From the NCBI GenBank assembly GCA_002386065.1, contig DGES01000129.1, positions 8,234-32,245 of the forward strand: a DNA stretch of 24,012 bases, written 5' to 3'. The notes beneath the pieces are model-generated. The model made no database searches and had not been told where the DNA came from. It worked only from the letters and a program-made list of their open reading frames with translations. Numbering within the stretch: position 1 is the stretch's first letter; the number at the start of each line of letters is the position of its first letter. Origin of the DNA: Firmicutes bacterium UBA3920. GTDB taxonomy: Bacteria > Bacillota > Clostridia > Caldicoprobacterales > Xylanivirgaceae. The position numbers were made by a program, and so were the translations under genes. This document shows positions 7,091-15,008 of the stretch, one piece after another.

Positions 7091-8153
7091 TGTTCTTACT
7101 ATTATACACGTGGATATGGATGCTTTTTTTGCATCTATAGAACAGCGTGACAATCCCTATTACAAAGGAAAGCCTGTAGTGGTTGGAGGTTCGCCAGATG
7201 GAAGAGGGGTTGTAAGTACAGCCTCATATGAAGCAAGAGAATTCGGAATACATTCAGCGATGCCAGCTAGACAGGCAAAAGAGTTATGCCCTTTTGCGAT
7301 ATTTATTCCAACTAATATGGAAAAATATAAAGAAGTCTCAAATCAGATACGTGAAATATTTAAAAGATATACAGATAAAATAGAGCCTATATCTATTGAT
7401 GAGGCTTTTTTAGATGTAATGGGAGATAATGCAATTGAAATTGCGAAAGCCATAAAAGAGGATGTACGTGTTGAAGTAAATCTTACTGCATCTGTAGGTA
7501 TATCATATAATAAATTTCTTGCAAAATTAGCTTCAGATATGAAGAAACCAGATGGCTTTACTGTTATAACACCAGAGATAGCTAAAAAACTTCTTCCCAC
7601 TCTACCTGTGCGCAAATTATGGGGGGTTGGAGATAAGACTGAGAAAGAACTTAATCGTTTGGGTATATTTACAGTTAGAGATCTACTAGATTATGATAGG
7701 GAATTTTTGTTAGAACGATGGGGCAAGAGAGGTTATGAATTATTGCAGTTTGCCCACGGTATAGACAACAGTACAGTAGAAAACAAGCAGGAGGCAAAGA
7801 GCATGGGGGAAGAGATTACCCTAAACAAAAACACGAAGGATAAAGAAAAATTGGCAATTTATATACGAGAATTCTCTAGCTCTTTAGCCAATCGATTGAA
7901 TAAAAAATATTTGAAATGTAAAACTGTCACTATAAAAATAAAGTATGATAATTTTAAACTTATAACTAGGAGTAAGACGCTCAAACAACCTATATGTTCA
8001 TGTCGAGAATTATATTCAATTGGCAAAAATATATTAAATTATAGGATACCTATGAAACGTCCCGTACGTCTTGTTGGAATGCAGGTATCTAATTTTATAT
8101 ATCCACATGAACCCGTGCAGCTTACTTTTAAAGATGTTGTTGAGGATGTATAA
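7065..8153 (+). CDS. dinB: DNA polymerase IV (Y family)
   Basis: An error-prone translesion polymerase. The catalytic residues are Asp17 in HVDMDAFFASIE and Asp112-Glu113 in SIDEAFLD. The two Phe residues after DMDA include the steric gate position. The palm/finger motif SYEAREFGIHSAMP, the thumb helix-hairpin-helix (KLWGVGDKT) and the little-finger domain (about 235-350) follow. The C-terminal QLTFKD resembles the beta-clamp-binding motif QLxxF. I place the start at ATG 7065, which has GAAGGGGA at 7052-7059, rather than the upstream in-frame GTG at 7032, which has no site. The start lies inside the HPr gene, so translation is probably coupled. No LexA-box-like operator was noticed before the operon. 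Confidence 0.94.
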   Translation: MKRVTKNNSVLTIIHVDMDAFFASIEQRDNPYYKGKPVVVGGSPDGRGVVSTASYEAREFGIHSAMPARQAKELCPFAIFIPTNMEKYKEVSNQIREIFKRYTDKIEPISIDEAFLDVMGDNAIEIAKAIKEDVRVEVNLTASVGISYNKFLAKLASDMKKPDGFTVITPEIAKKLLPTLPVRKLWGVGDKTEKELNRLGIFTVRDLLDYDREFLLERWGKRGYELLQFAHGIDNSTVENKQEAKSMGEEITLNKNTKDKEKLAIYIREFSSSLANRLNKKYLKCKTVTIKIKYDNFKLITRSKTLKQPICSCRELYSIGKNILNYRIPMKRPVRLVGMQVSNFIYPHEPVQLTFKDVVEDV

Positions 8154-8238
8154 AGCTTTTTAAAAGGTATACCACAATACTTTCCATATAGAAAATATTA
8201 TAGATGAATTGTTAGAACCATATGTGGGGTGATTTAAA

Positions 8239-9801
8239 ATGGGGGCTTTCATTAATGCATATGATATGGTTAATTGGCATGTGTTTTTTGAATTAATCGG
8301 CATAGTGATGATTTTTTCTATATTTTTAATCACATATTATACATACGAACAGACAAATAGGCTTACATCTATGGTTATTTCTTGTGTATTTTTATCTACC
8401 GGTATATTTGTTTTTTTACATATTCTTTCTTTTACGGTTATAGCTCCATATTATACAAATGAGATAATCCAAAAATCAGGTGTATATTGGAAAATAGCAA
8501 GACTCAATATTGCATTTGGCCTATTTGTAGCTAATACAGTAAAACCTAAGAAGAAAGGAAATATACATCAGTTATTTTTTTTGTTTATATCCATTGTATT
8601 TAGTGGGTTAATAGTTTTTTTTACTGAACGAAAAGAGTTTTTATTCAAAATATTGTCTAATAGCATTGTAGGTGATAGTCGTGATAGAGTATTTGAAATA
8701 TTTGCCATAGCATTATTTGCGGGAGCTATCTATTTTTACAGAGATAATTTTAAAATACATAGAGGTGAAAAAGAGTATATTTTTTTTATTGTTGCTCTTA
8801 TATGTAATATTGTAAGTGAATGCTCATTTTTAATCTATAATGAGATATATGATGTTTACTATATATTGGGACAGTTATTTAGAATAATAGCATATTTTTA
8901 TTATTTTAAAGCTTTATTTGTACTAAATGTACAAAAACCATACAAAACCCTTCGTCATGCGGAATTAGAGGTAAGTGAATATGCGGATAATTTAAAGGCT
9001 ATGGTTAGAGAAAGAACTTCGGCGATTGAAGAGGCACAGCGAAAATTAGAACAGGACTTAGATTATGCAAAGAATATTCAATTGGCGCTTTTACCAAATA
9101 GTTTTCCTAATATAGAAAATATGGAATTTGCTGCTAGATATTTTCCGTGTGAAAAAGTAGGTGGAGATTTTTATAATATTTTTAGACTTGATGATAAAAA
9201 AGTAGGTATTTTGATAGGTGATGTAGCAGGTCACGGAGTTTCGGCTGCAATGCTCAATGTATTTATAAATCAAAAAATACATGTAAAAAAATCGTATGAT
9301 GATGGACGACAAAAGATATTTACTCCCAGGGGAGTTCTTATGAACCTCTACCATATATATAATGAAATGTCATTTCCTGATGAGGCATATTTGGTTATGT
9401 TATATTGTATATATGATACGAAGACCCACGAACTTTCATATTCATCTGCAGGTATGAATATTGCTCCCATTATATTAGATGTCAATGGAAATGTAAAAAC
9501 GATAGAACTTGAAGGATTTCCCATATGTAAATTCGGGAAATACTTTAAACCTGACTATAAAACACATTCGGTTAAATTAGATCCAAAAGATACTATCATA
9601 TTTTATACTGATGGACTTGTAGATATGGATAGAAATGCTACTGAGGATTCTTCAGATAGTTTTCTACTAGAATTTGTTAAAGGTATGAAGGAGATAAGTG
9701 CTACTGAAATATGTGACGATATAATAGATGCTTATTTTACATTTGTAGATAGACATGAAATGCTCGATGATGTTACAATATTAGTTGTAAAGACAAATTA
9801 G
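8239..9801 (+). CDS. Membrane sensor protein phosphatase: MASE3-like domain plus SpoIIE/PP2C domain
   Basis: A two-part signalling protein of 520 residues. The first ~230 residues contain about seven hydrophobic segments (about 14-35, 42-68, 85-100, 109-128, 150-166, 178-200, 205-228) resembling the MASE3 membrane sensor. A charged coiled-coil (about 240-285, ending in DYAKNIQLALLP) leads to a SpoIIE/RsbU-type PP2C phosphatase. Metal ligands are intact: Asp310 in VGGDFY, Asp328 in GDVAGHG, Asp458 in YTDGLVD and Asp511 in DDVTILVV. Such proteins usually dephosphorylate an anti-sigma-factor antagonist (SpoIIAA/RsbV-like); no antagonist or kinase gene is nearby, so the target is unknown. The sensed signal is also unknown. 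It is 26 bases before the next gene and likely shares its transcript. Confidence 0.88.
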   Translation: MGAFINAYDMVNWHVFFELIGIVMIFSIFLITYYTYEQTNRLTSMVISCVFLSTGIFVFLHILSFTVIAPYYTNEIIQKSGVYWKIARLNIAFGLFVANTVKPKKKGNIHQLFFLFISIVFSGLIVFFTERKEFLFKILSNSIVGDSRDRVFEIFAIALFAGAIYFYRDNFKIHRGEKEYIFFIVALICNIVSECSFLIYNEIYDVYYILGQLFRIIAYFYYFKALFVLNVQKPYKTLRHAELEVSEYADNLKAMVRERTSAIEEAQRKLEQDLDYAKNIQLALLPNSFPNIENMEFAARYFPCEKVGGDFYNIFRLDDKKVGILIGDVAGHGVSAAMLNVFINQKIHVKKSYDDGRQKIFTPRGVLMNLYHIYNEMSFPDEAYLVMLYCIYDTKTHELSYSSAGMNIAPIILDVNGNVKTIELEGFPICKFGKYFKPDYKTHSVKLDPKDTIIFYTDGLVDMDRNATEDSSDSFLLEFVKGMKEISATEICDDIIDAYFTFVDRHEMLDDVTILVVKTN

Positions 9802-9827
9802 TTATATTATTGTGGAGGTAATTTAAT

Positions 9828-10382
9828 ATGAAAAACACAACAAAATGGCTAACGAGAACAGCGATATTATTGGGTTTGACGGTAGCTTTTCAATCCCTTA
9901 GAATGGTTATTCCTAAAGTTACCGTGCCTGGGATGGGAGATTTAGATCAATATATAATAGGTTCGCTTGTAAATGCATGTCTCATTATAGCTGCAATAAA
10001 GATTGGAGCAGGGAGCGGTATAATTATATCAATATTAGCTCCAGTTATAGCATTAATACAGGGTGAAATTCAATTTCCAATATTAGTACCTTTTGTTGCA
10101 TTGGGTAATGCTGCAATTGTCATATGTGTTGCCTTATTGTATGAAAAGAGTAAAATAGGGAGCTTTGCAATTGGCATCGTTGCTAAATTTTTATGTCTAT
10201 ACCTCACAGTTGTGCATATTGCATTGCCCCTAATACTTCCAAGTTTAGAGGGTGATAAGGCTGAATTGATATCTAAAATGGTATCCTTTAAGTTTAGCTG
10301 GCCTCAAATAGTGACTGCTGCAATAGGAAGTCTCATAGCATCTGCCATACTTCCTCTACTAGATAAATCAATTTCTAAATAG
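9828..10382 (+). CDS. ECF transporter S component-like integral membrane protein
   Basis: A 184-residue very hydrophobic protein with five or six membrane spans (about 10-28, 43-60, 62-85, 88-104, 112-136, 155-177), an Ala-rich first helix and a short basic C-terminus. Length, topology and the N-terminal pattern (basic start, TRTAILLGLTVAFQ) resemble substrate-binding S components of energy-coupling factor transporters, which bind vitamins or metals and use a shared EcfA/EcfT module encoded elsewhere. The substrate cannot be assigned. No riboswitch is visible before it; it has GGAGG at 9813-9817 and follows the sensor phosphatase by 26 bases. A general membrane protein of another family remains possible. 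Confidence 0.65.
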   Translation: MKNTTKWLTRTAILLGLTVAFQSLRMVIPKVTVPGMGDLDQYIIGSLVNACLIIAAIKIGAGSGIIISILAPVIALIQGEIQFPILVPFVALGNAAIVICVALLYEKSKIGSFAIGIVAKFLCLYLTVVHIALPLILPSLEGDKAELISKMVSFKFSWPQIVTAAIGSLIASAILPLLDKSISK

Positions 10383-10386
10383 TCCA

Positions 10387-11220
10387 TTATTTTTCTAATG
10401 ATTGACTAAATAGATTTATAATTTTCATAAAAGTTTCCAATGTTTCATCTGTTTCTTTAGAGGGAATATCTGTTTGTATGGTTTTACTATCTATTGAATT
10501 ATCTTTAATCTCTTTTTCATAGGATGGTATAATTTTTTTTAACTCTGGAGAACCGAATAATTTTATCATCGTAATTATCTTATCTATCTGTTCATATTCT
10601 TTAGGTGGAATTATAGGACGTAGAATATTTAAACTTTCATATATAGGTTCAAGATTATCAATTAGACTTTGTCCTGATAATTTCTTACTTTTGTATATAC
10701 TTATGTTTCGTGCAAGTTGGGAGGACATAGTTTGGGCCTTAGATATATTTTCCACTAATTCTTTAGATGATTCAGATATATATGGTTTTATAGCCTTCAA
10801 TATTCCCGCTATGCGTTCTTTTTCGCTATTGAATAATATAGTATTTGAAATTCTTAGTTCTTGATATGTACCATCAGCTACACCATATATTATGTCTAGT
10901 GCTTCAAGTAATCCTAAAATAGTATATACATTCTGTTGTTCGTCTATATCTAAATAAGGGATTATTGTAGAAAGGATTTCTCTACATTCAGAGTTTTTTA
11001 TAATTTTATTCAAGTCCAAAGAAAAAGAGTATTTATTTTTTCTGAGTAACTGTCCAATCAATATAAGACTAAATACTATTGTTAATATTTTTAAATCCTT
11101 GTATGGCAATCGCTGTAGATTGCCTTTTATTTTTTTTGGTTGTATATCCAGATTTATTTCTTGCTTAGGTGCAAATTCAGCATTATTTATTTTTTTAGGC
11201 TGTATGTACATATTATTCAT
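10387..11220 (-). CDS. Unknown protein with one transmembrane segment and repeated helical motif
   Basis: I do not recognise this 277-residue protein. The N-terminus holds a short repeat, IQPKKI at residues 6-11 and again at 26-31. A single hydrophobic segment (about 43-59) is followed by basic residues (RKNK), so the rest may be outside or inside depending on topology. The remainder is helical, with three segments of similar form built round a proline: STIIPYLDIDEQ (Pro88), LKAIKPYISES (Pro146) and LRPIIPPKEYEQ (Pro205). The same form occurs in the divergent 75-residue protein. A GAGGGGGATGG sequence precedes the ATG. Its stop codon is only 4 bases from that of the convergent S-component-like gene. 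Codon use looks like the neighbours. No enzymatic motif is visible. Confidence 0.8.
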   Translation of the reverse strand: MNNMYIQPKKINNAEFAPKQEINLDIQPKKIKGNLQRLPYKDLKILTIVFSLILIGQLLRKNKYSFSLDLNKIIKNSECREILSTIIPYLDIDEQQNVYTILGLLEALDIIYGVADGTYQELRISNTILFNSEKERIAGILKAIKPYISESSKELVENISKAQTMSSQLARNISIYKSKKLSGQSLIDNLEPIYESLNILRPIIPPKEYEQIDKIITMIKLFGSPELKKIIPSYEKEIKDNSIDSKTIQTDIPSKETDETLETFMKIINLFSQSLEK

Positions 11221-11394
11221 AATCCATCCCCCTCACATATAATAGAATTTTAAATTAGTAGATCTCCCTCAATTTAATATATGCTGTCTAGAAACAACTG
11301 TTACTAATATTTTAAGCATAACCGTATTTCAGTGTCATTATAGTTATGAAGTGAATAGAATATCATGAATAGATTTTAGGAGGGATGGTGTACT

Positions 11395-11622
11395 ATGAAT
11401 ACAAACCACCAGTATATTAAAAATATGGAGATAATAGCAAATAAAATGTATGGTAAAAATGAAGAAGAAGTCATAGATGAGTTGGCTGAGTTTATAGAAT
11501 CAGGCCAATTAGGTTTGACTCCGAAGAGAACTATGGAAATGATAGCTTCTATAGAGCCTATGTTAGATAATGAACAGAAAAAAAAGCTTACAAAGCTATA
11601 TAATAAGTTAAAAAAATATTAA
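11395..11622 (+). CDS. Small unknown helical protein
   Basis: A 75-residue highly charged protein (rich in Glu, Lys, Met and Ile) with no cysteine, signal peptide or membrane segment. It is preceded by a strong AGGAGGGATG at 11379-11388, 7 bases before the ATG. The C-terminal half (MIASIEPMLDNEQKKKLTKL, Pro55) matches the proline-centred helical motif found three times in the divergent membrane protein. The two starts are separated by 174 bases. The function is unknown; a shared fold or an interaction with the divergent protein is inference. Confidence 0.8.
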   Translation: MNTNHQYIKNMEIIANKMYGKNEEEVIDELAEFIESGQLGLTPKRTMEMIASIEPMLDNEQKKKLTKLYNKLKKY

Positions 11623-11639
11623 TAGAATATACGTTTAAG

Positions 11640-11709
11640 CCCTTTAACAACTCAAGATGAAGCTGCATAAGATATAGTACACCTATTATGCGGTAGTTTA
11701 GTTAAAGGG
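11640..11709 (+). promoter_or_regulatory. Inverted repeat that could hide the protease ribosome binding site
   Basis: CCCTTTAAC at 11640-11648 is the exact complement of GTTAAAGGG at 11701-11709. The right arm contains most of AAAGGGGGA, the ribosome binding site of the protease gene. A second pairing, GCATAA (11664-11669) with TTATGC (11686-11691), nests inside. There is no T-run, so it is not a normal terminator. Confidence 0.45.
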
Positions 11710-11719
11710 GGAGTATATA

Positions 11720-12961
11720 TTGAATAGTTTTGATGATAACTGGTATATAGATTATTCCAGTAATGTATATGAAAAGATAGATCATAGACTCATACAAAAG
11801 ACACAGACTTTAGATTCTAGGGATTTATCTGCTATAGTATATTGTTCAGGCGATACTATAGAAGGCTTTAGAGAACACCTAGAAAATTTTGGAGCAACCA
11901 TTAAATACGAACTTCCCTTTATATGTGCATGTGCAGTAGAAATATCATCAAGTCAACTTACAGATATGGCAAGCTCTGAATATGTTAAATATATATCAGA
12001 TGATATAGAAACAACTACCCTTTTAAATATTGCCACCCAAGGGGTAGGGGCTCGTATTGCTAATGAAACCGGGTATAAGGGAAAAGGAATAGGTATTGCC
12101 ATATTAGATACAGGGGTATATCCTCATCCAGATCTTGTGATGCCCAAAAGTAGGATCATTGCATTTAAAGATTTTGTAAACAAAAAACGCAGTGCATATG
12201 ATGACAACGGACATGGTACCTATGTGGCAGGAACAGCAGCAGGAAATGGATATTCTTCTGCTGGACGATACGTTGGCGTAGCCCCTATGGCAGATATAAT
12301 TTCAGTCAAAGTGATGAACGATAAAGGCCAGGGAAATTCATCGGATATTCTAGCGGGTATGCAGTGGGTAATAGATAACAAGGATCGCTTTAATATAAGA
12401 ATTATGTCTCTATCGTTAGGTTCAGAGGCGGTTGGTAACGCTTATAACGATCCCCTTGCGGTGGCTGCTGGAAGTGTATGGAGCAGAGGAATAACTGTCA
12501 TTGCTGCAGCAGGAAATTCTGGTCCTAAAAATGGAACTATAACAACCCCTGGCGTAAACAATAAAATAATTACAGTTGGCGCCGTAGATGATAAGAGGAC
12601 TGTAGATGTCAAAGATGATACAATAGCTGATTTTTCTAGTAGAGGACCAGTGGGGAAACTAGGAATAAAACCAGATGTGGTTGCACCAGGGGTAGATATA
12701 ATATCTTTAAATGCTGATAAAAATTATATTTCTGGTACACGTCCCATAGTATTGCGGGAACGATATAGAAAGATGTCTGGCACATCAGTGGCAACTCCTA
12801 TTGTTTCAGGAGCTGCAGCCCTTTTACTTGAGAAGAATCCGAATTTGTCACCAGAAGATATAAAAGGGCTTATATTGGATAGTGGAAGGTCTCTATCAGC
12901 TGATATATATGCACAGGGCAGAGGACTTATAGATATTAGAAAATTACTTGGGCTATCATAA
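11720..12961 (+). CDS. Subtilisin-family serine protease (S8), no signal peptide
   Basis: A 413-residue peptidase with an intact Asp-His-Ser triad: Asp130 in AILDTGVYPHPD, His165 in NGHGTYVAG and Ser356 in MSGTSVATP. The oxyanion asparagine is Asn266 in AAAGNSG. Residues about 36-97 resemble an inhibitor_I9-type propeptide domain. There is no signal peptide, so it may act in the cytoplasm, in the forespore or after release in spores, like other clostridial S8 proteases. The start is TTG at 11720, 7 bases after AAAGGGGGA; the frame has no better start nearby. The weak start codon and the inverted repeat over the ribosome binding site suggest controlled translation. It ends at a strong two-way terminator. 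Confidence 0.92.
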   Translation: MNSFDDNWYIDYSSNVYEKIDHRLIQKTQTLDSRDLSAIVYCSGDTIEGFREHLENFGATIKYELPFICACAVEISSSQLTDMASSEYVKYISDDIETTTLLNIATQGVGARIANETGYKGKGIGIAILDTGVYPHPDLVMPKSRIIAFKDFVNKKRSAYDDNGHGTYVAGTAAGNGYSSAGRYVGVAPMADIISVKVMNDKGQGNSSDILAGMQWVIDNKDRFNIRIMSLSLGSEAVGNAYNDPLAVAAGSVWSRGITVIAAAGNSGPKNGTITTPGVNNKIITVGAVDDKRTVDVKDDTIADFSSRGPVGKLGIKPDVVAPGVDIISLNADKNYISGTRPIVLRERYRKMSGTSVATPIVSGAAALLLEKNPNLSPEDIKGLILDSGRSLSADIYAQGRGLIDIRKLLGLS

Positions 12962-13002
12962 ATTTTTTGTTAAAAAGCATAATATTATTTAATATATCGA
13001 AC

Positions 13003-13046
13003 AAAAGCGATGGGCGATATTGGTATCAATATTACCCATCGCTTTT
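13003..13046. terminator. Strong two-way terminator between protease and aminotransferase genes
   Basis: AAAAGCGATGGG at 13003-13014 pairs perfectly with CCCATCGCTTTT at 13035-13046, with an inner ATATTG/CAATAT pairing. A T-run closes the plus-strand side, and the A-run at 13003-13006 gives a T-run on the minus strand. It touches the stop codon of the minus-strand gene. Confidence 0.9.
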
Positions 13047-14188
13047 TAAATTTTTTTAGCTATATTATATATAGCTTCAATACATTTATTTATATCAGCT
13101 ATTGTTGTGAAAAGACCTAGACTGAAACGAACTGTACCTTGATTTAGTGTATTTATTGTATCATGAGCAAGGGGTGCACAATGAAGTTCACCACGGGTTG
13201 CTATATCATATTCCTGATCCAGTAAGTTTGAAATTTCTGCAGAATCACGATTACCTATATTAATTGAAATAGCCCCTACACGCTTATTTGGTTCCCTAGG
13301 TCCATAAACTTTGACACCTTTTATCTTAGTTATACTATCTAAAAAATACATTTCTAATTTACGCATATTATCTATCATATCTGTGGTATCGGGTCTAAGT
13401 AAAAATTCCAATCCAGCTCCAAGCCCAGCAATGCCGGGTGTGTTTAGCGTTCCTGACTCATATCTATCAGGTAGAATATAGGGTTGGTATATGCTTTCAG
13501 AGAGACTACCTGTACCACCTTCTTTTAACTGCATTAATTCTATGCCAGGAGCAATATATAGTCCCCCCGTTCCTTGGGGGCCAAGCAGACCTTTGTGACC
13601 AGGAAATGCAAGCATATGAATATTATGTTTATTGACATTAATAGGTATTATACCTGCTGTTTGAGCGATATCTACTAGGTATATAAGTTCATATTCTCTT
13701 GCTATTTTGCTAATTTCCTCTATGGGTAAAATACTACCAATGACATTGGATGCATGGGTTGTTACAATGAGTTTAGTATTTGGTTTTATTGCCCTTTTAA
13801 TAAGGTCAGGATCTAGTATGCCATTTTCATCACATTTTACAAATGTAAGTTCAATGCCTGAACATTCAAGTTGTTTTAGAGGTCGTACCACTGAGTTATG
13901 TTCCATGGTAGTAGTTATTACATGATCGCCGGCTTTTAATATACCTTTTATTCCCAAATTCAAACTTTCTGTTGTATTCGCAGTAAAAATTATGCGAAAT
14001 GGATCATCTATTGAGAAAAACTTCGCAATGAGTTCTCTTGTATGCAGTATAAGATTACCTGCAGCTATGGCCATACTATGTCCCGAACGCCCTGGATTTG
14101 CCCCAGTATTTTTCATACAATCCAGAACAGCCCTATATACACAGGGAGGTTTAGGCCAAGAAGTGGCTGCATTATCCATGTATATCAT
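13046..14188 (-). CDS. Cysteine desulfurase family protein (class V aminotransferase fold)
   Basis: A PLP enzyme of about 380 residues, most like the clostridial/enterococcal branch of cysteine desulfurases that supplies sulfur for Fe-S clusters or other thio-compounds. The N-terminus MIYMDNAATSWPKP is typical. His in TTTMEHNS stacks on PLP, and Lys199 in FPGHKGLLGPQG is the Schiff-base lysine. The loop TRGELHCAPLAH has the catalytic cysteine at the SufS-like position. Upstream in-frame ATGs reach 14278, but AAGGAG lies 9 bases before the ATG at 14188-14186, and the extra 30 residues do not look like part of the family. No scaffold gene (sufU, iscU) is adjacent. The true acceptor is unknown, so a selenocysteine lyase role is not excluded. 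Confidence 0.9.
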   Translation of the reverse strand: MIYMDNAATSWPKPPCVYRAVLDCMKNTGANPGRSGHSMAIAAGNLILHTRELIAKFFSIDDPFRIIFTANTTESLNLGIKGILKAGDHVITTTMEHNSVVRPLKQLECSGIELTFVKCDENGILDPDLIKRAIKPNTKLIVTTHASNVIGSILPIEEISKIAREYELIYLVDIAQTAGIIPINVNKHNIHMLAFPGHKGLLGPQGTGGLYIAPGIELMQLKEGGTGSLSESIYQPYILPDRYESGTLNTPGIAGLGAGLEFLLRPDTTDMIDNMRKLEMYFLDSITKIKGVKVYGPREPNKRVGAISINIGNRDSAEISNLLDQEYDIATRGELHCAPLAHDTINTLNQGTVRFSLGLFTTIADINKCIEAIYNIAKKI

Positions 14189-14284
14189 GATTGACAACTC
14201 CTTATTTATGGGGTGGTTTTGAAATTTTGCTCTATAGGATAATATTATAAATAAAAGTTTTTTAGAACGCATTAGCAATATAAT

Positions 14285-14312
14285 TTGAAAAATGCATAAA
14301 AAGTATTATAAT
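14285..14312 (+). promoter_or_regulatory. Candidate promoter for nth
   Basis: TTGAAA at 14285-14290 and a perfect TATAAT at 14307-14312 are separated by 16 bases, giving a start about 35 bases before the nth ATG. AATGCAT occurs just after the -35 (14291) and again at 14319, forming an inverted pair that could be an operator. Confidence 0.65.
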
Positions 14313-14356
14313 AGATACAATGCATTATTGAAAATATTGCTGAAAGGGAATAAAAT

Positions 14357-15004
14357 ATGAATCAAAATAGAAAAGAGCTTATATTAGATTTGCTAGAGAA
14401 AGAATATTATGATGCAAAACCTGAATTAAGATATTCTACACCTTTTGAATTATTGGTTGCCACAATTTTATCTGCTCAATGTACTGATGAACGGGTAAAT
14501 GAGGTAACAGATAAACTATTTAAGAAATATAATACGCCGCAAGATTTTGCCAATATAGATAAAGCATATTTAGAAAAACAGATATATAGTTGTGGTTTTT
14601 ATAGAAATAAGAGTAAAAATATAATTGAGACTAGTAAGATACTTGTAGATAAATATGGTGGAAAAGTACCTTCAAGTATTGAAGAGCTTCAAAAATTGCC
14701 AGGTGTTGGACGCAAGACTGCAAATGTAGTAGCTAGTAATGCATTTGGTATAGATGCAATAGCAGTTGATACTCATGTGTTTAGGGTATCAAATAGGCTA
14801 GGCTTAGTAAACGGGAAAGATGCGTTAGATACAGAGAAACAGCTTATGGCTCTTATACCAAAGTCTAAATGGTCTAGGGCTCATCATTGGCTTATACAGC
14901 ATGGTAGAAGAATATGTGTAGCTCGAACCCCCAAATGTTCAGAATGTTTTTTAGCTTCTTATTGTTTATATAATCAGACACACCAAAGAAATAGGGAGGT
15001 TTGA
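14357..15004 (+). CDS. nth: Endonuclease III (DNA glycosylase/AP lyase)
   Basis: A base excision repair enzyme removing oxidised pyrimidines and cutting at AP sites. The 215-residue length is standard. The helix-hairpin-helix LPGVGRKTANVV carries the catalytic Lys120, and AVDTHVFRV carries Asp138; both numbers equal those of the E. coli enzyme. The [4Fe-4S] motif C-x6-C-x2-C-x5-C (CVARTPKCSECFLASYC) is complete. The gene has its own candidate promoter and is followed after 4 bases by the P-loop/Asp23 gene, suggesting co-transcription. Confidence 0.97.
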   Translation: MNQNRKELILDLLEKEYYDAKPELRYSTPFELLVATILSAQCTDERVNEVTDKLFKKYNTPQDFANIDKAYLEKQIYSCGFYRNKSKNIIETSKILVDKYGGKVPSSIEELQKLPGVGRKTANVVASNAFGIDAIAVDTHVFRVSNRLGLVNGKDALDTEKQLMALIPKSKWSRAHHWLIQHGRRICVARTPKCSECFLASYCLYNQTHQRNREV

Positions 15005-15008
15005 TTAT

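Noticed and set aside
11316..11342. Sporulation sigma-factor (sigma-G/E-like) promoter GCATA/CATTATA before the 75-residue gene
   Set aside because: The two boxes are only 15 bases apart, shorter than the usual sigma-G or sigma-E spacing, so I do not list it as a promoter.
14189..14278. N-terminal extension of the cysteine-desulfurase-like protein
   Set aside because: The family starts at the MDNAAT segment, and AAGGAG precedes the ATG at 14188; the extension is not family-like.
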